From positions 1,116,001-1,180,000 of the forward strand of contig CM071591.1 of NCBI GenBank assembly GCA_036429605.1: DNA of 64,000 bases. The letters are read 5' to 3'. The DNA is from Cladobotryum mycophilum. Lineage: Eukaryota > Ascomycota > Sordariomycetes > Hypocreales > Hypocreaceae. The notes beneath the pieces are model-generated. The model was not told the origin of the DNA, did not search any database, and was given only the letters and a program-made list of their open reading frames with translations. This document shows positions 1 to 10,745 of this stretch, piece after piece. The position numbers were made by a program, and so were the translations under genes. The first letter of the stretch is position 1; every line of letters begins with the position of its first letter.

Positions 1-3000
1 GCTTGTTTCGAGTCTGCTCGTGATATTGACCGTCGTCTACTTGCTTGCCTCGACAGTCATAGAGAAAACCGTCTAGTAAGAAAAACACAATAGCCTTTCT
101 GTAAAGTTACCACTGACTTGATGTTCAGCGTCTACCCTTGATCTTTGTAGGACACAGCTTCGGGGGCATAGTTATTAAGGAGGTATATATATTCGCCTTT
201 ATTAATACCATCTTGCCACTACCGTTCCGTTTCTGACAATTAAAAAGGCCCTATCTATCAGTCCAGATGATTCTCTCAAAATCTTGGAGGACACTTGCGG
301 CATTATCTTCTTAGGCACGCCGCATTTGGGCAGTCCAGTCGCCGGCTTTGGGGCGACCGTTGCCTATCTAACCGGCTACCTGGGCTCAGACACTGGCCTG
401 CTACTCTCACTCCGAAGTAACGCTGATATGTTGGTGAACTTGAGTAAAAGCTTTCAGGATTGTGTGAAAAGAAAGTATGACAATATGTCCAAGATAACGA
501 GGATCATCTCAATCTGCGAACGAAAGCCTACATATTTCCTCAATTGGCTTTATGCTGGCAAGGTTAGTAGTCCCCTGGCTAGAAAGTCTCTCCTATGAAG
601 TTTTCTTACACCCTCTAGATTGTGCCATTGCAATCGGCAACTTTTGGAAGCAACTTCATGGACGTTTATGAGGTTGACAAGGACCACTCTAGTCTCAATA
701 AGTGCGCCACCATAGAGGATCCTCTGTACATAGAACTTATGGAGCAGCTGCACAACATACTGCCGTGAGTGGTTAATGTAGCTTGTAGATGGTACCCTTA
801 GCTGACTGGAATAGGAATGAGCCGCCTAAACTCAATCGCGGCCAACAAGAAGTTATTGATCTTGTAAGGCCCTTCACTGCCGCCAACGCCGAATTCTACC
901 CTTTACTCGATAACCTATATAACAAAAATAGCTTAGAGTGTCTTCCCCGAACGCGTGAGGACCTCCTGAGACATATATCCGACTGGCTCGATGACTGCGC
1001 CCCCACTAATAAACACCTCTATTGGCTTCAAGGCAAAGCTGGAACTGGCAAATCCACCATTGCCCGCACCGTGGTCAGCAGAATGGTCAAAAAGAACTAC
1101 ATCGTCGCCAATTTCTTCTTCAAGAGAGGCGAGGGTGATAGGGCTCGGCTTAAGCGGTTTGCCACAACTCTAGCAATCCAGCTTGTAGGGAAACTGCCCG
1201 CTCTTGCCGCGAGTGTCCTAGGCGCGTTGCGGTCTGATCATTCGAATATCGAGGAATTACCTCTTCCACTTCAGTTTAAAAAACTCATAGAGGAACCTAT
1301 GCGACAATCAGGAATTAGCACAAACAAACCCATAGTGATTGTCATCGACGCTCTCGATGAATGCGATTCGCCAAATGATGTTTCTATTCTGGTTCAGCTG
1401 CTTGTGCAGCCTATTCTTCCCCAGAGAGACAGTCGATCCTCTTCGCCAAAACTTCGAGTCAAGTATTTCCTGACCAGTCGCCTTGACCACGATATAGAAT
1501 CTGCCTTCAATAATCTCTATGATGAGAGATGGGAGAGAAAGCAGCCTGAAGAGGTTACATCGAACAGTACTAAGCAGGACATTGAACTTTATTTGAGATT
1601 CCAGCTGGAAAACATCAAAGATTTATTAAGTCCACTTTCTAAGGGTTGTCTATGGTCCAATCCCGAGGATGTTGAAAGCCTTAATCGTCTCGTGAAACTG
1701 GCCAGTCCGCTGTTTGAATTTGCTGCAACCGCATGTCGCTTTATTGCAGATTCAAAAATTCCGGGCGGGCCAAGGGATCATCTTCGCGACATATTGGAAT
1801 CTGGAGTTTGTGAAAATCTTGACAGTATTTATCTTGCTATATTGGAAAGAAGATTTCGCGGCCTTGGAGGGAAATATCTTAGTCGAGCTCTTGCCCAGTT
1901 CCAAGACGTTGTTGTATCGATTATTATCCTTGCAGATTCTATTTCGATTGCATGTTTTGCTGCACTGCTTGCAAAACGTGAACCCGACGTTCGACAGGAG
2001 CTACAGCACTTTGAGTCAGTTTTGGTTATTCCACCGGAAACAGACAGCCATCGTCCCGTGACAGTGTTTCACGAGTCGTTCAGAGACTTCCTCGTGGGGC
2101 CCGAAGCTGGTAGAGAATTCAAATTCGACCTAAAAGAAACTCATCAGCGTCTGTTATCTCGTTGTTATGAGATTCTTTGTGGCAAGCAAGGTCAGAAAGA
2201 TGCGCTGCACGAAGATATATGCAATCTGGGAACACCCGGAACACATCGGAGCGAGGTCTCCGAAGAGACTGTTCGAAATTTCTTGACACCAGAGTTACAA
2301 TACGCTTGTCGATTTTGGATTTACCACCTGAAAAGGAGTGGGCATATGATTAAAGATAATGATCGTTGGCACTTGTTTCTTTTATCCCATTTTCTGCATT
2401 GGCTCGAAGCGCTTAGTTTCTTAGGTAGAGCTTCAGAAAGCTTGCTCCTGGTCAAAGAGTTGCAAACCGTGGTAGATGTTAGTTTTTACAATTCATTCCT
2501 CTGTTTATTGTATGCTAATCAAAGCAGGCCTGCGATGGTTTCGAGCTCAAGGCTTTCCTGAATGATGCCGAGCGGTTTATCCTCTCCTTTCGTCCAATTA
2601 TTGACGCTGCACCATTACAACTCTATAGCTCTGCGTTGACTTTTGCTCCCACTGGTAGTATTATTCAAAAAACATTTGAGGCTTGTCGTCCCAGCTAGAT
2701 AACCCTTGCTCCAAAAGTTGACTTACAGTGGAGTCCATGTCTACAAACACTTAAAGGCCATACAAGAAACATTCGTTCTATAGTCTCTTCCTCAAACGGA
2801 TATATTGCATCAGGAGACGAGGGTGGGACGGTGAAGGTATGGGATCCTCTTTCAGGTCTTTGCCTACAGACTTTACACATAGATGAATGCCCTGTCAGAT
2901 CGTTGGCCTTTTCAAAAACTGGCAAGCTTACTTGTGGATCAGATCGCTCAGTTAGCCTGTGGGACGTGAATCAAGGCATCTGCTTGCAAAGATCCAAAGC

Positions 3001-4533
3001 TGAGCTCTTCAGTGTCACTTCAATGGGTTTTCTAGACGACCAGAGCCTTTCATTCACCGATCAATCAAGCTTTTTTCGATATGGGAACCGGGTAATGATC
3101 ATCAGAAATATCTTGAGCTCCCTCCGGACAGCAAATCGGTCCTCTCAATCGATGGAAGGTGGCTGGCTTGGACAGCCCTTTCAGGAATCCAATTCCTTGA
3201 GATTAAATTGAAAACTATCCCTTCGGAGCCCAAAGAATTCAAAGACAATACTATTGATACATATAGAACAATATGTATGTGTTTCTCAGGAGACAATGAG
3301 TTTTTCGCATCAACCAGCCAAGGTAGAGTGCTCAAGATTTGGCAAGTCGGATCCACTCAACGCCTACAGAGGCTCGACGTTAATGGACTAGTCATAGCAC
3401 TGGTATTCTCGCCCAACAACAGCCGCATACTTGCAACAGCGTCTGTGAGTGGAGAGATTATCACTTGGGATTGGAAAGAACATACTCGCCTTCAGACCCT
3501 CAGGGAAAATATGAAATTGACCATGTCATTGTCCTTCTCCCCAGACGGAGGATGGCTTGCATCAGCATCAGGAGACAAAACGTTCAAGGTTTGGGACGTA
3601 ACAATCCCTTTTTCTGGGAATATTGAGACACACTCTAATATCGTCAAATCCGTTCAAATAGCCATGGATGGTGAACGATTTCTAACTTTGGCATACTCGT
3701 TAGGCGAATATAAGGTGTGGGACAGTTTCAAGGGCGACGTGATTTTACACGCAACTGGAGATAGCCCAATCAGCATGGCGGCAATCTCACCGAACAGTAA
3801 GGTACTAGTGACAATATCATGGGCTACTATCACGTTCTGGGACCTGAATATAGGCGGTCGTTTGCTGAAACCTTTTCCTTATATTGACCGCATCGTTGCC
3901 GTCGCCTTCTCAGCGAATGGTGAATGGCTTGTACTGAGGTTTGAACTTGGGACAATTTTCATATCGAACCGTGATAAAGACAAACTATTCAAGAAATTTC
4001 CGAGTCAGCCTCAGAAGGCGTCGGATGCGGTGCGGTGGCTCCCCATCGCCATTTCATCAGACGGCCATCACGTTGCCTCTGTATTAGATGACATCGTCGT
4101 CTTGGAGAACCTTTCCACTAAAAAGCAGCTCCGTCCATACCAAGAGCGGTGCATAGGGCTAAACTTTTCCACAAATGACCAACTCCTAGCCAGTATATGT
4201 CATGCATGGGCAGGAAGCATTTGGGAAGTGGCGAGCGGTGCCTGTGTTCGGAGATTCAACTATGAGCCCGGCCTTGCATCATGGCAGCTTAACCCAACTT
4301 TTGTTGACTTTAATATCGCTATGGGCGCCAACCCTGATGTGGAGTGCCCACGGGAAGATTGCTTGATTCGCTACCATATTAGCCATGATGGCGTTTGGAT
4401 TATGAGGCACAAGGAGAAGCTACTATGGCTGCCACCAGAGTATCGGGTATCAAGCGCAGCAGCTTCAGGACAGTATATTGTAATTGGGTGTAAATCTGGT
4501 GATCTGATTTGTATTGGGATGGGCGATGAGTAG
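1..4533 (+). pseudogene. SesB-NACHT-WD40 NLR-type protein, 5' partial, interrupted by an in-frame stop
   Basis: Fungal NOD-like receptor; such proteins sense non-self and can trigger incompatibility-type cell death. The start lies left of the window. Exons inferred: 1-75, 129-182, 248-562, 619-764, 815-2477, 2528-4533. Visible in order: a SesB-like alpha/beta-hydrolase (GHSFGG nucleophile elbow near 150, then IIFLGTPHLGSP near 302); a NACHT ATPase with Walker A GKAGTGKST (about 1033) and Walker B VIVIDALDEC (about 1338); and a WD40 region with many degenerate repeats ending in WD or WQ. Two lesions: an in-frame TAG at 2696-2698 where related NLRs have Trp (PSW), at the NACHT-WD40 junction, and a one-base loss in the T run at 3071-3076. 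The second resembles the homopolymer errors seen across this window; the first does not. Family and architecture are clear. Whether the gene is dead in the living strain is uncertain. Confidence 0.85.
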
Positions 4534-5759
4534 ACTTTGATGGAGAATATATAGATTTATGGTAAATGTTGCGTACAAGTCAGCGCAGCAGCCGGTTCAA
4601 GTAACTTGATCAAATCTTTCAATCAATCAATCAAATTAAAGGCTTTAAAATAGCTAAGTAAACAAATAAGATTACCGTAATATTTAAAGCATTTAATAAG
4701 TAGAATAGGATAGATTTTTATATAGAAAAAGATTATTCTAAGTTATTCTTAGTCAAAAAAGCAAGTATATTACTTAATTAGTTAAAAATATAATAATCTT
4801 CTCTTTAATAACACCATACAATAAATATTAAAAAATCAATTTAATACATTATTTCTCTTATTTCTACTTAAATATAATAAGCCTTATAATATTTAATAAA
4901 TAATAGTAATTAGGCCTTATTTTATAGCTTCAAAATATAACCAATGCTATCTTTACCTTCAAGTTTAATCTTACTAATTATAATAGCCTTAAATCTCTAT
5001 TATTCGTAATATATAATAATAAACGCTATGTTCTTGAGAAATATATTATAAAAAAAGGCTTACGTGGCTATATAATATAAATATTAGAATACAGGTCTTT
5101 TGTATATTAGCTTATTAGTAATAATTAATTTAATAGTATTTATTAAATATATAGTATTTATAACTAATAAGATAAAATAGTAATATTTAACGCTATTATA
5201 ATATTATCCCTATAATTCTATTTTTAGAATAAGTATTAGCTTAAAAAACCAATTAATTCTAATAAAAATATACCTTTAATCTCTAAATCCGATAATACCC
5301 TTCCTCTAAGTAAAAGACTATAGTATTATACAATAATATCATATATTTAGATCGATTAGATCTATAAGCTTATAATTACTTTTATTATTAATTCTAATTA
5401 GTCTTTTTTAGTTTTTAATAATAACTATCTATAGGAAATATTTATTAGATTTAATCTAGGCCTTTTAAGGTAAATTAATTAAAGCTGAGATAGTTAGCGT
5501 AAGTAGCTTAATTATATATTCAATAATAAAAAAAAGATTTAAAATAAGTTTTATAAAGCTTTTATATAAATCTATCTTAGCTTTAATCTATAAACCTCAC
5601 TAAATCAACTAACCATACTAAAAGTAACTAACCACTTTCTTAATAATAATAATAACTAATAACAACACCTCCTCGTATTAAAATAATACCCTAAGGCTTA
5701 TTCTAAAAAAACTTATAATAATACTTAAAGAGATTATTTATAATTAAGGTATTTAAGAT

Positions 5760-7300
5760 TAGCTTAGAACTATAGTCTTAGATAATACATCAAATAATAA
5801 TATATATCTATTATATTTTTTTAATATATTAAACCCATCGATAACTAAAGAAAATATAAAAGAGTATTAAATATAATGTTACAGCTATATACTTAACCTT
5901 ATTACTTATACTTATTTCTATAATTAAAATAACAAATCGTTTAAATAAGAATCATAACTTTATATACTCGTAGATCACTTAAACAATAACCTTAAGTATT
6001 AGAGGAAAAAAACCCGATCAATAAGCTTTATAATATTATAAAATTTATTAAAGCCTCGCCTTAACGTATAAAAGAATTTAAAAAATCTATACCAAAAAAC
6101 TATAATAATAATAACTTTATACTTATTAATAAATTAAATAAGAAGCTTAAGCTTATTATTAATAACAAAACGCATTAGAATTCTATATATCTTATAATTA
6201 AACGTACTTTAGTTAAATAATAATAGTTTTAAACCTTTTTTAACTAAAATTAACTCTACTATAATCCTTTTATATAAATTCCTAAAGATAATATTCTTAT
6301 AATTAAAGATTAGAGGCTTTTAATTAAGATTAAAAAGATTTTAAAATTACTTTAGGAATAAACTATATGTTATTAAGAATAAGAAAAAATAATAACTATA
6401 GCTGGCTTTAGGAAATTATAATTAACTTTAAATTCCTTTTTATGTATTTTAAGTATTAAAAAGTGTATTTTATATCCTTTACGAACAAAAAGATTAAATA
6501 GACTTAATCATAAATATAATCTTTAATTTTTACCTAATCAAGATAAACTTAACCTTTATAGCATAACCGGCTAAGCTTATAATCTTTTCGATTAATATAA
6601 TTAGACTTTATTAATAGTTTTTTAAAGTATACAAGAAAAAAATATACTATATAGGCTTAATGGATTAATTACTTTTAAAAGGATTTAAAGCAATATCTAT
6701 AGGTTTTTATTACAAATACATAATAAAAACTCAATAAATATTACATCTAGCTTAAAGACTTGCTATTATATATAATATTAGTTATCTTATATCCTAGCTT
6801 TAGTTATTGTTAGTTTAAAAACCATTAGAATAATAAGAAATAGTTAATTTAGCTCTATAATATAAAGGAAAATCTCGCGAATTACTAGACTCATTAGTAT
6901 AAGAATTGATATAAAGAAGGCCTTATCGAAGCCGTATTACTTTAAAAAGCCTTTTAATATCTTATAGGCCTCTAAGAAAAAAGCCAGAAAAAAATAATTA
7001 TATATAATAGCTTAAGACTATAGTAATAGTACCGACTAATAGAATTACTAAATTAAAAAGGTACTATAACCTTAGCCTAATATAGCTTTATAATTTAATT
7101 GCTTAGTAGATATTAAAAAAGAATAACTTTCTAATCTTAAGTAAACTAATATTAGATATTTTAATTATTCTAGCTATATTAACTAACTATAAAAAAATAT
7201 TTAGTTTTATAAAGTTAATATTATTATTATAAAGGCTATTAATAAAATTAAAGACTTTAAAAAAAATATAATATATAAAGAATTAGTTATAATATAAAAC
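5760..7300 (+). pseudogene. hAT transposase remnant
   Basis: Translation through many stops leaves recognisable hAT landmarks. Near 5790 VLDNTSNN matches the VLDNASNND catalytic region of fungal hAT transposases. Near 6720 LNKYYIYLKD resembles the conserved KLDKYY.LTD segment, followed by LYPSFSY in place of LHPRYKW. Near 7130 LSKLILDILIILAI resembles the start of the C-terminal dimerisation domain (LSRMALDILSIPAM), followed by KKIFS for ERVFS. Losses are those expected from G-to-A and C-to-T changes. There is no open frame, so it cannot make transposase. Positions are approximate. Confidence 0.6.
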
Positions 7301-7305
7301 TATTA

Positions 7306-9175
7306 ACGTATTCCATAAGCGAGTATGCCACACAAGCGAGTGTACCACCCTCCACCACCACATCTACCTCTATCACAATATATTAAATTCCTTAACAATC
7401 TTGAATAGTATTACCTTCGTATAAAAGTAGAGTTATTATAGCTCTTAAAGCTCTTAAAAAAGACCTAGATTTAAGTCTTAGAGCTACAGAAAAGATCTAT
7501 AACGTCAATCGCATGACTTTAAGTCAGCGTCGCGTTAAACAGCTTTCACGATACGATATAAAAGCTAATTTAATGAATTTTATAGAATTAAAAGAAAAGG
7601 CTATACTTAAGCATATAATCGACCTATCTACGCGATCATTTCCTCCTAGATTATATAGTATTAAAGAAATAACTAATCATTTACTACGCGTATACAATAT
7701 ACTATTAGTTAATAAAAACTAAGCATTAAACTTCGTTAAACGCTAACTAAAGCTCCATATACATTAGGCTTATAAATATAATTATTAAAAAGCTAAATAC
7801 AAAGACCTAATACTTATTAACGCTTGGTTTAAGCTTATATAGAATATTAAGGCTAAATATAAGATCCTTAACGATAATCTTTATAACTTTAATAAGACTA
7901 GTTTTATAATAGGTATTATCTTTTTAGGTATAGTAGTTATAACTTTAAAAGACTATACAAAAGCTAAATTATCTTAGCCTAACAATTAGAAATAGGTAAC
8001 TATGATCTAAGGCATTAATAGAATAAGTTAGGTAATACTACTATTTATTATTCTTATTATATAATATTATCTTAAGAATTAGTATCAAAAGTATAATCTT
8101 CTAGTAGATTAGCGTATTATAATAATAAAAAATAGTTAGATTATTAATAAAGTTAGCTTAGATTAGATTAAGCATTTTGATTATTATACAGCTTCTCGTA
8201 CGAAAGGGATCTATCGAATACTTATCCTTAATGGCTATAAGAGCCATCACTTAACAGCATTTAAGCTCTATTACAAAAAGCATAAGATTATTATAGTCTA
8301 TATACCTCCTTATTCCTTGTATCTCCTTTAGCTATTAGATATTAGTTACTTTAGGCTATTAAAGTAAGTATACGATCGATAAATTAAAAAGTTAATACAT
8401 ATATATATTATATATATTAATAAGCTTAAGTTCCTCTGTACCTTTTATATAGTATTTTTTACTATAATTAATAAGAAAAATATTAAAAGAGGTTTTAAAA
8501 GAGCTAGTCTATTACTATTTAATCCGCAGAGTATTCTTTCAATGCTTAATATAGAGTTATAAACATTAATACCTCTAGAAACACTACCTTAACCTATATA
8601 GCCTTAGGTCTCTAAAATACTAAAGAACATATATAAGGCTATCTTATAGTTAAAGTATATAAAAAATTATATTTTTACTTATTAAAATAGCTTTTTAACT
8701 ATAATATTAACTATAATTAATTAATTTATAAAAAGTATAATAGTAATTATATATTAAATAGTATTTTTATGCAAAAAGGTCTTTGAGCTTTGTGTAGTAA
8801 ATAAGGCATTAAGTAAGCATCGCAAAGCAAAAAAGACTTATGTATGACTTAAAGGTACACTTATTGTTTAAGAAAGAATCGATTAATTGGATTAAAGGGA
8901 TATAAATAAGTAAATTGAGCAGGAGAGGCGGTAAAGAGGGTTTGCTTGTATAAAGGCTTTGCGCTGTAATAAGTATAGTAAGACTAGCTATAATATATAA
9001 ACCTGTAAGAAAGTATAACTAAGTAAAAGATATAATTATTTTTTTTAATACTATTATAATAATTAAATATTTAATATAGATTAAGAAATATTAAAGGCTG
9101 ATTTTGTTTTTTTCTACACGAGGTGGTAAGGGGTGGCACACTCGCTTGTGTGGCACACTCGCTTATGGAATACGT
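7306..9175 (+). mobile_element. RIP-degraded pogo/Fot1-like Tc1-mariner transposon, inserted in the hAT element
   Basis: A 1870-bp element flanked by TA on both sides (7304-7305 and 9176-9177), the target duplication of this superfamily. Long inverted ends begin ACGTATTCCATAAGCGAG at 7306 and are mirrored at 9158-9175, extending inward about 45 bp with a few transitions. Each end contains the motif AAGCGAGTRTRCCA twice. The size matches Fot1-type elements (about 1.9 kb). The interior encodes a recognisable but stop-riddled transposase on the plus strand. It sits inside the hAT element and is therefore younger, yet also RIP-mutated. Confidence 0.85.
7410..9000 (+). pseudogene. Fot1/pogo-type transposase remnant
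   Basis: Read through stops, the remnant follows the Fot1-like order. An N-terminal helix-turn-helix segment (LRATEKIYNVNRMTLSQRR near 7475-7530) includes a 69-codon stretch still open at 7513-7722. The DDE core follows: IYNFDET has become LYNFNKT near 7880, and LILDGHESHH has become LILNGYKSHH near 8225, so catalytic Asp codons have mutated to Asn as G-to-A change predicts. NALSKHRKAKKTY-like sequence near 8800 matches the usual basic C-terminal tail. Inactive; cross-mobilisation of its ends by an intact relative cannot be excluded. Confidence 0.75.
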
Positions 9176-9393
9176 TATAATTAGTAAAAAGTCTATTATA
9201 TTAGATAATAGGAATAAAATATAAAAAATAATAAAATACTAAAAAAAATATATATATATTTTAGTATATAGTAATAGCTTTAACTTCAATTTAATCAAAT
9301 ACTTCAAGTACTTATTAAACAAACAAATCGACCCAGTCGGATAAACCAAGTAATCAAGTCATACCCCCATATTTGATTTGTTTGAACCGGCTG

Positions 9394-10745
9394 CAGCCCT
9401 GGTACAAGTACGTGTTCATGACGAAAGCTTAATGTGTAATTGCTGTCGTAAGTCTATACATGTTTATAGGAACCCAAGGCGATAGTATTGAAGCATATTG
9501 AATCTATTGGCTTGACAAGGCCTCCAACAATGATCTTTAGATGCAAGGCCATGGCCGAGTGACGAGCGAGCGAAGTCTATAGCATCCGCCCCTAGAAACC
9601 GTGGGCTCAGCGATTCTAACAAAAATATTTAAGGCATTTTATGCTCATTCTTAGTCAAAGAAACGATATCGAAGCTTTAATCTAATTTTCACCGGCGGCG
9701 TTGGCGCTGGGGGTGCACAGCAAATACAACTATGGAGGACGGCAGGAAACTTCTTTTTAGTCTATTTGGCTCGATATGCCTCCCGGTCTACCCGATTCAA
9801 TGTTTTAACTTCATAAACAGTATATTTCATTCATTAGCGAAGCTCATTGCGTGGGATTTACTGCGAAGTCGTTCTCCGGGAGTTGAAGCCTGACGATGGC
9901 TGTTGTGTTGTCTTCTGCAGAGGCGACAGGATGAGCTTCGGTGTCCTTGCGACATCAGGAACGCCCGGCAGACGTCACACAGAACGTTGGACGGTTATTC
10001 GGATCTGCTAAAAGTGGGTGGAATGGAGCATGAATCAACAAGATGGTTACGGGGGTGTGGGCGCGATCAACTGAACCGTTAGCTCTGTTGTCGCATGTGC
10101 GCAGGGTATGATGCGCAAGAAACTGGAATGCATAACAATATGAACAATGGACAGCAATGACGTTTGCTCACTCGTAGTTAACCCATCTCCGCAATGTAAC
10201 CGTAACTTTCTCTTTGGAGGGCATGTTGCGCGTTGAGTTGGATTCTCTTGACGCAAATCTCCATGTCACACTCGGATGGACTTCATCTCTTAGTGCTCAA
10301 GTCAACCGACGGTGGCTATGACCAAGATTTAACATCTTAGATGGGACACCAAGGTTAAGAGAAGGATGTTATCCTTGACAAAACAACTGACTTTGTTTAA
10401 TTCCACTTGCCGTCCGATGACTGACAAGTGGGATGTTCATGCCCGCCGCCAATCAGATTGAGATGATGTTACGACCGTGGACTTGAGGGTTTAGGACTAT
10501 CCTCTGAGTTGCTGCCTAACATGGTTGCAATGTGTTGAAACTGTTTTTTTTTATAGTGCCGGCACCATTAGGTGGCTCTGATTTAGGATGGGGTGAAGGC
10601 AGGTATAGCTAATGGAACTCAAGGAACCTCATGATATTTTCGAACACAAATGCTTATTGCAGCTAGCTAATTAACCCCTTCCTATCCGACTTTGCTTCCC
10701 TAAACATAGTTTACCGTTACTTGGACGCAAATCATCCATCACCCC
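9394..10745. other. Intergenic region, no gene seen
   Basis: Normal base composition resumes immediately after the transposon end. I found no frame with family resemblance, no tRNA-like fold and no obvious repeats. It lies downstream of the minus-strand ART-like gene, so its right end should hold that gene's 3' untranslated region. Confidence 0.5.

Larger units (their letters stand above)
4589..9393 (+). mobile_element. RIP-degraded hAT-family DNA transposon (outer element of a nest)
   Basis: The ends are a 12-bp perfect inverted repeat, CAGCCGGTTCAA at 4589-4600 and its complement at 9382-9393, with further partial similarity inward. Flanking 8-mers CAGCGCAG (4581-4588) and CAGCCCTG (9394-9401) agree at 6 of 8 positions and may be an old target duplication. 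The interior is nearly all A and T with stops in every frame, as RIP leaves. Remnant protein similarity on the plus strand (about 5780-7290) resembles hAT transposases. A second transposon, 7306-9175, interrupts it near the end of the transposase, so the outer element was about 2.9 kb. hAT assignment rests on the remnant motifs and the terminal repeats together. Confidence 0.7.

Noticed and set aside
7513..7722. 69-codon open frame as an independent gene
   Set aside because: It is the surviving N-terminal piece of the Fot1-like transposase, with continuing similarity through stops on both sides.
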